Of a stretch of 37,929 bases of DNA, positions 17,426-26,059 are shown piece by piece (the stretch's first letter is position 1; each line of letters starts with the position of its first letter). Source of the DNA: an uncultured Schlesneria sp. (lineage in GTDB: Bacteria; Planctomycetota; Planctomycetia; Planctomycetales; Planctomycetaceae); the NCBI GenBank assembly GCA_903858935.1, contig CAIOKO010000115.1, forward strand, positions 1-37,929, written 5' to 3'. The translations under genes were made by a program, and so were the position numbers. Below the pieces are notes generated by a model. It had not been told where the DNA came from. It saw only the letters and a list, made by a program, of their open reading frames with translations, and searched no databases.

Positions 17426-19996
17426 ATGCCGATGCGACCTTGGTTTGCCTGTTTGTTCGGTCTGTTGATTGCCCTTCCGTTCGGTCTGCTGGCCGAAGAG
17501 AAAAAGTCAGCCGACCCTCTTGACTGGCCATATTGGCGAGGTCCCGAAATGAACGGGATTTCGCGAGAAAAAAATCTTCCAGATACATGGTCACCAGAGG
17601 GCGAGAATGTCATTTGGGCCAAAGCTGAACTTGGAACCCGGTCGACACCGATCGTGATGAACGGAAAGCTTTACACACTTGTCCGTCATAATCCTGGGAC
17701 AACCAAGGAAGCCGAAAAGGTCGTTTGTGCCGATGCAGCGACAGGTGAAATCAAATGGGAAAACATTTTTAACGTCTACCTTACAGACGTACCGGATACA
17801 CGCGTCGGGTGGTCAAGCGTCGTTGGTGATCCAACAACAGGAAATGTCTTTGCGCTGGGAGTTTGCGGTTACTTTCAATGCATCGACGGAGAAACAGGTA
17901 AGACCATCTGGTCACATTCGATGAGCGAAGAGTATGGAATGCTCAGCACTTATGGCGGGCGAACGAATTTTCCGATCGTCTTCGAAAATCTGGTAATTAT
18001 CAGTGGCGTTGTCATCGGATGGGGCGAGATGGCGCGACCCGCTCATCGGATCATTGCCTTCGACAAGCGAAATGGGCAGTCTGTCTGGTTTCAAAGCACC
18101 AGGCCGCTTCCAGAAGATACGACCTATAGCGCTCCAGCCATTTCCGTCATTAACGGACAAGCTCAATACGTTATTGGATGTGGCGACGGCAGTGTCTATG
18201 GCCTGCAGCCACGTACCGGGAAAATCCTTTGGAACTATGACGTATCCCTTCGCGGCATAAATACAGCGCCGACGATCATTGGAAGTACGGTCCTTTCCGG
18301 GCATAGCGAAGAAAACCTGGACGACACCGCGATGGGTGCTCTTTTTGCCGTTGACGCGTCCAAATCGGGGAATATCACGAAATCCGGTGAGCTCTGGCGG
18401 ACGAAGGAAGAATTTATCGGAAAAACCGCTCCCTTGGTGATCGACGATCGAGTCTATTCCGTTGACGATGGCGGTATCTTCTTTGTCAACGACTTAAAAA
18501 CAGGAGCCCTCGTTGGGAAATCGAAAATCGGGACAATGGGCCGTGGTAGCCCAGTCTATGGTGATGGAAAAATTTATGTGGTTGACGGGAACGGCCGGTG
18601 GTTTATTTTCGCGCCTGATGCTGCCAAAGGTCTCAAGAAGATTCATAGTTTGCGACTGGAACAAGGCGACGTGAACGCGTCACCAATTATCTCACATGGA
18701 CGAATTTATCTCGCCTGCGAAACCATGATGTATTGTATCGGCAAAGCCGATGTAAAGCCGACGGCTGATCCCATTCCGGTTGCGGCTGTTGAAACACCTG
18801 TTGCGGAAGACCAGAAGCCTGCAACGGTACTCGTTGTTCCGGTGGAATCTCTACTGAAGCCGAAAAACAAGCAGGCGTTCTCGGTCTACGTTTATAATGC
18901 AAGCGGACAGTACTTGAAGACGGCTGATCCAAGGGACGTCAAATTTGCGATTCAAGGACCAGGCACAATCGATGCTACTGGTATTTACTCAGGTCCTGGC
19001 GGTAGCGTGAACGCACCAGTCATCGTCAACGCTGAGTTAGGTGAATTGAAAAGTCAGGCCCGTATTCGAGTGGTCCCTGAGGTGACTGCAGAAACTCCCT
19101 GGTCGTTCACTTTCGATGACGGGCTTGTCCCGGTGACGGGCGTTGGAATTCGGTATCGTCACATCGCTATTGACTATGATTTCTATCGAGAATTAAAAGC
19201 GAAGGACCCGTTAGCAGCAAAGTTATATATCGCTTTGACAACGCAATTTACCAACGTTCCCGCGCCAAAAGCGACGTACGACGATTCGACCCCGGCTCAG
19301 GCATTTACTGGTTTCAAGAGATATTTAGGCTTGCTTGAATCGATTACGAATCAGGATCAGGCAAAAGAGAAACTCGATCCATCATTGAAATTGCTGCAAG
19401 AGCAGGGAGTCATCGCCAGTTCGGAATGGACGGGAACTGATAAGATTCCGATTCAACTCGTTGTCACCAAAGGACCTCGAAAAGTGGCAGGCAATGGGGT
19501 GATGTGCAAGATCACAACGATTCCAAAGGGGACTCGTAGCCAAGGCTGGCTCGGCCATCCCGGCTCAAACAATTATAGTATTCAAGCGGATGTTCTCGCA
19601 AACAAAGTAGATGCCGGAGCTGACGCTGACAAAAATGCCAAAGTCCCGGATATCGGACTTACCAATCAGCGTTATCGGTTTGAGATGATGGGTGCCGCTC
19701 AAAAGCTCAAGGTTTATTCCTGGGTTCCACACGATCAGAAGGTTCACGAGGTAGATTTTTCCTGGGAGCCTGAGGTCTGGTACACGATGAAGTTCATTGT
19801 GACAAATGAAGTACAGAACGGGGAAAAAGTCTCGATCTGTCGTGGTAAAGTCTGGAAACGTGACGAACCTGAACCATCGCCTTGGTCAATTGAATGGGCC
19901 GATAGCCCCGCCAACGACAGCGGCAGCCCAGGTTTGGTTGGAAACGCGAAAGACGCCGAGATCTTCATTGATAACGTCAAAGTTGTGCCACAGTAA
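17426..19996 (+). CDS. Exported PQQ-like beta-propeller protein with C-terminal Ig-like and LamG-like regions
   Basis: The protein is about 856 aa. An N-terminal signal peptide (MPMRPWFACLFGLLIALPFG) ends near LLAEEKK. A PQQ-type propeller follows, with WPYWRGPEMNGIS and repeated motifs such as GKLYTLVRHN, ADAATGEIKWEN, DGETGKTIW and GDGSVYGLQPRTGKILWNYD, to about residue 440. After a Pro/Val-rich linker comes an Ig-like module containing VKFAIQGPGTIDATGIYSGP. A C-terminal region (about 590-856) ends in EIFIDNVKVVPQ, typical of a concanavalin/LamG-like jelly roll. No PQQ-dehydrogenase catalytic signature is evident, so a structural or binding role is likelier than an enzyme. The start at 17426 has AGGA eight bases upstream; 17417 and 17432 are alternatives. 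A related gene follows after 82 bp. Confidence 0.85.
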   Translation: MPMRPWFACLFGLLIALPFGLLAEEKKSADPLDWPYWRGPEMNGISREKNLPDTWSPEGENVIWAKAELGTRSTPIVMNGKLYTLVRHNPGTTKEAEKVVCADAATGEIKWENIFNVYLTDVPDTRVGWSSVVGDPTTGNVFALGVCGYFQCIDGETGKTIWSHSMSEEYGMLSTYGGRTNFPIVFENLVIISGVVIGWGEMARPAHRIIAFDKRNGQSVWFQSTRPLPEDTTYSAPAISVINGQAQYVIGCGDGSVYGLQPRTGKILWNYDVSLRGINTAPTIIGSTVLSGHSEENLDDTAMGALFAVDASKSGNITKSGELWRTKEEFIGKTAPLVIDDRVYSVDDGGIFFVNDLKTGALVGKSKIGTMGRGSPVYGDGKIYVVDGNGRWFIFAPDAAKGLKKIHSLRLEQGDVNASPIISHGRIYLACETMMYCIGKADVKPTADPIPVAAVETPVAEDQKPATVLVVPVESLLKPKNKQAFSVYVYNASGQYLKTADPRDVKFAIQGPGTIDATGIYSGPGGSVNAPVIVNAELGELKSQARIRVVPEVTAETPWSFTFDDGLVPVTGVGIRYRHIAIDYDFYRELKAKDPLAAKLYIALTTQFTNVPAPKATYDDSTPAQAFTGFKRYLGLLESITNQDQAKEKLDPSLKLLQEQGVIASSEWTGTDKIPIQLVVTKGPRKVAGNGVMCKITTIPKGTRSQGWLGHPGSNNYSIQADVLANKVDAGADADKNAKVPDIGLTNQRYRFEMMGAAQKLKVYSWVPHDQKVHEVDFSWEPEVWYTMKFIVTNEVQNGEKVSICRGKVWKRDEPEPSPWSIEWADSPANDSGSPGLVGNAKDAEIFIDNVKVVPQ

Positions 19997-20078
19997 TTCA
20001 CATTTTGATTCGACGCGTAATGACCTATTTCAATAACTAAACTGACGCCTGAAGACGGTTTCACGATAAGGAATTAGA

Positions 20079-21800
20079 ATGGTTTCACTTTCAACAAAAA
20101 TCGCCATCGTGGCGCTCGGTTTCGCAATCGCTGGTTCCGCCTCAGGTGCCGACAAATTTAACCCGACTGACGACGCGTTAAATTTCATCAGCAAGATGAA
20201 AGTCAGCAAGTACGACTGGCCACAGTGGGGCGGTTCCCCCCATCGTAATAACACCCCTGCTGGAGAAAACATTCCGTTCAAATGGAACCTCGAAACAGGT
20301 GAAAACGTATTGTGGGCGTCGCCACTTGGTTCTCAGACTTACGGAAACCCGGTGATCGCAAACGGCAAGGTATTTGTCGGCACGAACAATACTCACGGTT
20401 ACCTGAAACGATATCCGTCGAAGATTGACCTCGGAGTTCTCCTTGCGTTTGAAGAAAAGACAGGCAAGTTTTTGTGGCAGGCATCGTCGCCAAAACTTCC
20501 GACAGGACGCGTTCACGATTGGCCGCAACAAGGGGTCTGTTCCACTGTTTATTGCGATGACAAGCGCCTTTGGTACAACACAAGCCGTGGTGAAGTCGTT
20601 TGCCTGGATGTCGAAGGCTTCCATGACGGAGAAAATGACGGGCCGTTCAAAGCAGAAGCAAACGAGAACCTCGACGAAGCCGATATCATCTGGCGTTATG
20701 ACATGATGGGTGATCTCGGTGTTTCACAGCACAACATGTGTTCTTGTTCAATCACTTGTGTTGGGGATCGCTGTTTTGTGATCACCGGAAACGGTGTTGA
20801 TGAAGGTCATATCAACCTGCCAGCACCGAATGCACCCAGCTTCATTTGTCTGGATAAGAATACAGGCAAATTGCTCTGGACCGACAAGTCACCTGGATTG
20901 AACATTCTTCACGGTCAATGGTCCAGTCCGTGCGTGTTTGAAGCAGGAGGGCGCGAGCAAGTAGTGATGGGAGGCGGCGACGGTTGGCTTTACAGTTTTG
21001 ATCCCGCTGGCGATGGAAAAGGGGGCGCAAAACTGATTTGGAAATTTGACGGTAACCCAAAAGATTCACTCTACGTACTTGGCGGTCGGTCGACCCGAAA
21101 TCACCTTATTAGTACACCCGTGTTTTATGATGGCTATGTTTACGTCGGAATGGGTGAAGATCCTGAACATGGCGAGGGGAATGGCCATCTTTATTGCATC
21201 GATCCCACCAAACGAGGAGACGTTAGTCTCGAACTGGCTGTCGATGCCGAAGGGAAAGAAATTCCTCATAAACGACTAAAAGCAGTCGACACCACTAAGG
21301 GCGAAAAAGCAATCCCGAACCCGAATACTGCTGCCATCTGGCACTATGATGTCGTTGACCGTAACAAGAACGGTAAGAAGGAATTTGAAGAAACAATGCA
21401 TCGCACCATGGGCAGTGTTGCGATTAAAGATAACCTGTTGTTTGTGACGGACATCGGTGGCCTTGTGCATTGTGTCGATGCCAAGAAAGTTATTGATGGA
21501 AAGCCCGTCGTCTATTGGACTCACGATATGTTCTCGGCAGCCTGGGGTTCGGTGCTGATTGTCGATGGCAAAGTCTACGTGGGTGATGAAGACGGAGACA
21601 TCACCGTCTTTGAACTTTCTAAAGAATTGAATGTTCTTGCAGAAAACAACATGATTAACTCACTTTACACAACCCCCGTTGTGGCGAGTGACACGCTGTT
21701 CATCGCGAATAAGAGCACACTGATCGCCCTGAAATCTGGAGCCAAGCTCAAAGGCGGGGTCAAGCAGGGCTCAACCGAAGATGCCGGCGGCAATGAATGA
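20079..21800 (+). CDS. Exported PQQ-like beta-propeller protein
   Basis: The protein is 573 aa with a signal peptide (MVSLSTKIAIVALGFAIAGS, probable cleavage at ASG-AD) and a propeller filling the rest. Repeat blades end in motifs such as EEKTGKFLWQAS, DKNTGKLLWTDKS, DPAGDGKGGAKLIWKFDG and DAKKVIDGKPVVYWTHD. WPQWGGSPHRNNTP marks the start of the propeller, as in the upstream paralogue (WPYWRGPEMNG). A CSCSITC cluster near residue 220 could form a disulphide or bind metal. AAGGAA six bases upstream supports the ATG. It is probably periplasmic. The gene overlaps the coaE frame, so both are likely one transcription unit with the larger PQQ gene. Confidence 0.88.
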   Translation: MVSLSTKIAIVALGFAIAGSASGADKFNPTDDALNFISKMKVSKYDWPQWGGSPHRNNTPAGENIPFKWNLETGENVLWASPLGSQTYGNPVIANGKVFVGTNNTHGYLKRYPSKIDLGVLLAFEEKTGKFLWQASSPKLPTGRVHDWPQQGVCSTVYCDDKRLWYNTSRGEVVCLDVEGFHDGENDGPFKAEANENLDEADIIWRYDMMGDLGVSQHNMCSCSITCVGDRCFVITGNGVDEGHINLPAPNAPSFICLDKNTGKLLWTDKSPGLNILHGQWSSPCVFEAGGREQVVMGGGDGWLYSFDPAGDGKGGAKLIWKFDGNPKDSLYVLGGRSTRNHLISTPVFYDGYVYVGMGEDPEHGEGNGHLYCIDPTKRGDVSLELAVDAEGKEIPHKRLKAVDTTKGEKAIPNPNTAAIWHYDVVDRNKNGKKEFEETMHRTMGSVAIKDNLLFVTDIGGLVHCVDAKKVIDGKPVVYWTHDMFSAAWGSVLIVDGKVYVGDEDGDITVFELSKELNVLAENNMINSLYTTPVVASDTLFIANKSTLIALKSGAKLKGGVKQGSTEDAGGNE

Positions 21801-22455
21801 CCCGTCTCATGTGAGTGAAGTTTATCCCGTGATAAGCAAACGCATTCCCGTGATTGGTATTGTCGGAGGAATCGGGTCTGGGAAAAGTGCCGTTGCCAAC
21901 TGGGTGAAGGCACACACAGACGTGTTAGTGATCGATGCCGACAAACTGGGACATGATGCTCTTAAGTCTGCAGCGGTTAAAGATGCACTCCTTCATCTGT
22001 TTGGTCGCGATATTTTCGGTGCAGACGGATTTATCAATCGGTCCTTTTTGGCAAAACGTGTCTTTGGTAACAGTCCAGAACAGCTTGCAGCCAGGCATGA
22101 TCTTGAAAAAACTGTGCATCCTGAAATTGGTCGAAGAATTTCAGAGGAAGTATCGCTGGCAATGACTAATGGTCGGGTCGCGGTCTTGCTTGATGCTGCC
22201 GTCCTTTTAGAGGCCGGCTGGCGGAGGTTATGCGATCTTGTGGTCTTCGTAGACACTCCTGATGCCATCCGATCGTTGCGAGTTCAGAAAAATCGCAATT
22301 GGACCGAAGACGAACTTCGGCGGCGCGAAGCAAGTCAATGGAGTCTGGACCGAAAACGGCAGGAATCAGACTTCGTAATCACAAACGATCGCGATCTGGA
22401 ATATGCCGGCAGACAGCTATTGGAAATCCTTCGAGTACGCGGCGCCATTACGTAG
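21781..22455 (+). CDS. coaE: Dephospho-CoA kinase
   Basis: This enzyme catalyses the last step of coenzyme A synthesis, ATP-dependent 3'-phosphorylation of dephospho-CoA. The 224-aa protein carries the P-loop GIVGGIGSGKSAVANW near residue 30, the substrate-site DADKLGHDAL, the family motif HPEIGRRISEE, VLLDAAVLLEAGW, and the lid arginines in LRVQKNRNWTEDELRRREASQ. Length is near the usual 200-210 aa if the start is later. ATG at 21781 overlaps the PQQ gene by 20 bp and ATG at 21793 by 8 bp; neither has a strong ribosome site, so translational coupling is probable. Confidence 0.94.
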   Translation: MPAAMNDPSHVSEVYPVISKRIPVIGIVGGIGSGKSAVANWVKAHTDVLVIDADKLGHDALKSAAVKDALLHLFGRDIFGADGFINRSFLAKRVFGNSPEQLAARHDLEKTVHPEIGRRISEEVSLAMTNGRVAVLLDAAVLLEAGWRRLCDLVVFVDTPDAIRSLRVQKNRNWTEDELRRREASQWSLDRKRQESDFVITNDRDLEYAGRQLLEILRVRGAIT

Positions 22456-22655
22456 TCTAAATTCCATTCATAGATCATTTTCACGCTGGAGTTGATAACC
22501 AAGCGGCAAGGTCTGCACAGGTTGAATTTACGGAATTATCCGATTTTCCGTCAAATTCGATTAAAGCGACTCTGCCAATGGTGCCGATTCTAATGTTGGG
22601 CCGCGTGAAGTTTGCGCGGTTTTGGATTTTCGGTCGCTTCGGCACCAGGGATGAA

Positions 22656-22877
22656 ATGATGCGACATCGCCTTCGACTGTTTACCGGTGAAGAAGAGACA
22701 ACTCAGGAAGTTGCCGAGAATGTCACCGTTCGTTTGAGTGACATTTCTCGGGCTTTGCTCGATGCCGCTCGCTGGAATCGGACTTGGCTGGCCGATTTTG
22801 CCGATGATGAAATTCAGGTTTCGAGTGATCTTTATGAGATCATTTCTGCGTACATGCGATTGCGGCCAGGTGCTTGA
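22656..22877 (+). CDS. Small unidentified protein (73 aa)
   Basis: The reading frame extends upstream to 22578. The start at 22656 (ATGATGCGACATCGC) has CAGGGATGAA at ideal spacing and gives a 73-residue soluble acidic protein: MMRHRLRLFTGEEETTQEVA, then VTVRLSDISRALLDAARWNRTW, DFADDEIQVSSDLYEII and a short basic end. The helical, charged composition and a good ribosome site make it likely to be real. I do not recognise the family. It lies 200 bp past coaE and is followed by a strong hairpin at 22897-22919. Confidence 0.6.
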   Translation: MMRHRLRLFTGEEETTQEVAENVTVRLSDISRALLDAARWNRTWLADFADDEIQVSSDLYEIISAYMRLRPGA

Positions 22878-22896
22878 CGAAGTTAGTCTCATTGCA

Positions 22897-22919
22897 CGAG
22901 CGGCATAATTTGCCGCTCG
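22897..22919. terminator. Perfect 9-bp GC-rich hairpin
   Basis: CGAGCGGCA (22897-22905) and TGCCGCTCG (22911-22919) enclose a TAATT loop, 20 bp past the stop of the small gene. No T-tract follows, so it may be a transcript-end stabiliser or a weak terminator. Confidence 0.45.
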
Positions 22920-23011
22920 CCCATAAGAACCACGTCGATCGATTCGCCTTAAGCATTGCCTGCCGTCAGAATACGGTAAGCAACCACTATTCGTCTTTGG
23001 GATGACCTGAA

Positions 23012-24370
23012 GTGACTCTGCGAGAACAGGCAGAGGCCATTTGGAGCGCAGGTGTCGCCGCAGTTGACTCTGCGACGCTCGTTCGTCGTGCGGTCCAGTG
23101 CGACCACAGTGCCATTACGGTCGCGGGTGAAAGCCTCGACGTTTCATCGATTGGTCGTATCGTCGTCGTCGGCGCCGGAAAGGCCGGAGCGGGTATGGCC
23201 GCTGGCATTGAGGCGTCGCTCGGAAGTGAATTGGTTGCATCCAAAGTTGTTGGATGGGTCAATGTCCCTTCCGATTGCATTCGCCCCTTGCAACAGATTC
23301 GTTTGCACGCTGCGCGTCCTGCGGGGGTGAATGAACCAACTTCTGACGGCGTGACTGGTTGCCAGCGCATACTCGAACTGGTGTCATCGCTCGATGAAAA
23401 CGATTTGTGTCTGGTTTTGATATCAGGTGGCGGTAGTGCGCTTTTACCCGCCCCGGTGCCAGGAATCAGCCTCGAAGACAAACTAAGGGTGACCCGTTGC
23501 CTCATGCGATCTGGAGCAACGATTCAGGAACTCAATACTGTTCGCAAACGACTCTCGCTTGTAAAAGGGGGAGGACTTGTTAGAGCGGCTAAGGCGGGAC
23601 GAATGATCGCCTTGATCATTTCAGATGTTCCGAACGATCCTCTGGATATTATTGCATCTGGACCGACGGTCTGTGACAGCGGTACGGCAAACGATGCTTT
23701 TGCAGTGCTTCAGAAATATGCAGCCCGCACAACTGACAATTCATCTGTCCCAAGCTCCGTCTGGAGTGTTCTATATGAGCAGACTCGAACTTCCGACTCG
23801 CGAAATGTTCCTGCAATTCATTGCCGAAACTGCATCATTGGCAACAATCAAACGGCACTTGATGCGGCCGCATCCCATGCGCGATCGCTCGGCTTTGAAG
23901 TACGCGAACTCGGTTCAAATCGACAGGGAATTGCGAGTGAAATTGGTTTCGAATTAGCAGAAATCTGCCTTGGCTCGCTTCAACAAGTCTATGGAAAAGG
24001 CCTTTGCTTTTTGGGTGGAGGCGAACCGGTTGTCAGACTGGCAGCGACCGATCAAACTCGCAAGGGAGGCAGAAACCAGGAAGTGGCTTTGGCAGCCGGA
24101 CACCGCTGGGCTAATGAAGACATTCGACGCTTTATCGTTTTATCCGGCGGAACTGACGGGGAAGATGGCCCGACCGATGCGGCCGGTGCATTTTATGACG
24201 CAACAATTCAGAAGAACGCCCGGGAACGCGGATTGCAGCCGGGTGAGTTTCTTGCAATTAATAATTCGTATACGTTTTTTGATCAGGTCGGTGGATTGAT
24301 TAAGACAGGACCAACTCACACCAACGTCATGGACTTGCAAATCGCACTCGTGTCTGGCGATGAAAAATGA
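23012..24370 (+). CDS. Glycerate 2-kinase, GckA/MOFRL family
   Basis: The 452-aa cytosolic enzyme phosphorylates D-glycerate, probably to 2-phosphoglycerate, in the serine cycle or in glyoxylate/tartronate metabolism. The N-terminal Rossmann-like domain shows IGRIVVVGAGKAGAGMA, then LVLISGGGSALLPAPVPGISLEDK, LNTVRKRLSLVKGGGLVRAA and IISDVPNDPLDIIASGPTVCD, all typical of the family. The C-terminal MOFRL domain has LSGGTDGEDGPTDAAGAF and ends with IKTGPTHTNVMDLQIAL. The start is GTG; no nearby ATG in frame gives a better N-terminus. The stop overlaps the next ATG (ATGA), indicating translational coupling with the downstream kinase-fold gene. Confidence 0.93.
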   Translation: MTLREQAEAIWSAGVAAVDSATLVRRAVQCDHSAITVAGESLDVSSIGRIVVVGAGKAGAGMAAGIEASLGSELVASKVVGWVNVPSDCIRPLQQIRLHAARPAGVNEPTSDGVTGCQRILELVSSLDENDLCLVLISGGGSALLPAPVPGISLEDKLRVTRCLMRSGATIQELNTVRKRLSLVKGGGLVRAAKAGRMIALIISDVPNDPLDIIASGPTVCDSGTANDAFAVLQKYAARTTDNSSVPSSVWSVLYEQTRTSDSRNVPAIHCRNCIIGNNQTALDAAASHARSLGFEVRELGSNRQGIASEIGFELAEICLGSLQQVYGKGLCFLGGGEPVVRLAATDQTRKGGRNQEVALAAGHRWANEDIRRFIVLSGGTDGEDGPTDAAGAFYDATIQKNARERGLQPGEFLAINNSYTFFDQVGGLIKTGPTHTNVMDLQIALVSGDEK

Positions 24371-24972
24371 CGGTCGTTTTCAAGCTTGGTGGTAGCCTTC
24401 TGACGTTGCCTGGACTCGCGGAAAAGCTACGGACCGTCTTTGATCAATTCTCTGACAAAAATCGATTGATTGTTATTGGTGGTGGTGCGTCCGCTGACGT
24501 TGTCCGCGAATGGAGCCGGATCCATCGACTGAGTGATAATACCGCTCATTGGCTTGCGATTGCCAGTACCGATCTGAATCGCCAGTTGCTTGAAACATTA
24601 TTATCATTCCGGTCGGTCAGCGATCGTGACGAAGCGATCCGTCTATGGTCCAAAGACTCATCACCGCTTCTTTTGGATTGCCACCGATTTGTCAGAGACG
24701 AAGAAGAAAAGCCAGGTGAACCGCTGCCACATAATTGGAATGTGACCAGCGACTCGATAGCCGGTTGGACGGCGCTCCGCTGGCCTGCCGTCGAACTTGT
24801 CTTGCTCAAGTCCGTCCCGACGCCAGTCAACATGACAGATCTAGCCGCGAGCGATCAAGACCTGGTCGACCCTTACTTTCCCCATATCGCTAAAGACCTT
24901 CGAAAGATCAGCTGGTGCAATCTTCGGGCTACACCTATTGTCATCGAACCGTGGCTGCCGAATTGCCGCTAA
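24367..24972 (+). CDS. Amino-acid-kinase-fold protein, MfnE/uridylate-kinase-like
   Basis: The 201-aa protein begins VVFKLGGSLL, the phosphate-binding start of the amino acid kinase fold. It continues with RLIVIGGGASADVVREW, also typical of the fold, and VELVLLKSVPTPVNMTDLAASDQDLVDPYFP near the end. It is shorter than aspartokinase or UMP kinase and matches the small archaeal/methylotroph kinases related to MfnE, which acts in methanofuran-type cofactor synthesis. The exact substrate is inferred. Its ATG overlaps the glycerate kinase stop by 4 bp, so the two proteins are made together. It ends 8 bp from the convergent purQ gene. Confidence 0.75.
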   Translation: MTVVFKLGGSLLTLPGLAEKLRTVFDQFSDKNRLIVIGGGASADVVREWSRIHRLSDNTAHWLAIASTDLNRQLLETLLSFRSVSDRDEAIRLWSKDSSPLLLDCHRFVRDEEEKPGEPLPHNWNVTSDSIAGWTALRWPAVELVLLKSVPTPVNMTDLAASDQDLVDPYFPHIAKDLRKISWCNLRATPIVIEPWLPNCR

Positions 24973-24980
24973 TCATGCGA

Positions 24981-25796
24981 TCATGCGAAGTAATCGATGC
25001 CGTTCTGAAACAGCTTCAACCCCGCGCCGTTGCCCTCAAGGTTCAGCCGCGTCCATTGAGGATGTTGAGTCGCAAATAGGAATCGTTCTGGGTGCGGCAT
25101 TAAACCCAGAACGCGACCGCTTGGATCGCTCAAACCAGCAATGTCGGCGACAGCTCCGTTCGGATTCGCCTCCCAACGTTCATTAATCGGGTTAGTGGCC
25201 CCGTCGCTTCCCGCAGCCCAAGGTGCATACTGAATAGCAATTTGATGCTGGTTTCGCCATGTCTCGACGACATCGGCACTGCGCGGGACAAGCCGACCCT
25301 CGGCATGCGCAATGGGAAGGTCCAGTTCCGAGATGTCGCGGAGAAACACGTTTTTGGAACCGGCAACTTTCAAGTGAACCCACCGAGCGGTGTATTTGCC
25401 GTTATGATTCCAAGTCAGAGTGGCATCGGCCTCGCTTCGATCAGATTTCCCCCAACCGGCAGCACCATAGGGCAAGACACCGGCTTTCAGCAATGTTTGA
25501 AAGCCGTTGCAGATTCCCAGCACCAGTTTGTCAGCGGTCAGGAATTGGTGAACAACATCACCCAGATGACCCCGAAGCTGGCTGGAAAAGACAACCCCGG
25601 CACCGATGTCGTCTCCGTAACTGAAGCCACCAGGTATGCACAGGATTTGATATTCATCAAGAAGTGTCGGACGCTCGATAAGTCGAAACAAGTGAACTCG
25701 ATCCGAACGACCACCGCAGGTATCGAATGCATACGCCGTTTCGACATCACAATTCGTTCCGGGAGCACGTAAAACACAAATACGAGGCGAAGCCAT
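24981..25796 (-). CDS. purQ: Phosphoribosylformylglycinamidine synthase, glutaminase subunit
   Basis: The class I glutamine amidotransferase subunit supplies ammonia for FGAM synthesis in purine biosynthesis. In the 271-aa protein the nucleophile Cys96 lies in LVLGICNGFQTL, the oxyanion region is IPGGFSYGDDIGAG, and the His/Glu of the triad lie in GLMPHPERFLF near residue 240. The length is above the roughly 225 aa of the Bacillus form and fits the longer stand-alone variant. A partner PurL is not in the window. The gene is convergent with the kinase gene and divergent from the symporter gene (263 bp gap, including its likely promoter). Confidence 0.95.
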   Translation of the reverse strand: MASPRICVLRAPGTNCDVETAYAFDTCGGRSDRVHLFRLIERPTLLDEYQILCIPGGFSYGDDIGAGVVFSSQLRGHLGDVVHQFLTADKLVLGICNGFQTLLKAGVLPYGAAGWGKSDRSEADATLTWNHNGKYTARWVHLKVAGSKNVFLRDISELDLPIAHAEGRLVPRSADVVETWRNQHQIAIQYAPWAAGSDGATNPINERWEANPNGAVADIAGLSDPSGRVLGLMPHPERFLFATQHPQWTRLNLEGNGAGLKLFQNGIDYFA

Positions 25797-26059
25797 CTTC
25801 CACGAGTTCCTTCACAGAAAACGACACTCAACACAAATTTGTGATGACCACCGATTCCAAATTTTGAGACCATATATCATACAAACGTGAGGCTCAGCCA
25901 CAACAGCGGACATCGCGGTTCTATTTTCAATCGATGCGACGCCCGCTTCCGTTCTACGGTTATCCGATTCATTTAAAGCAAGATTTCCGCCTACGCGTGA
26001 ACTTCATCGGCATGACAGGTATCCTCCGGATTCTCAAGTCATTAACCGAAGGATTTTCT

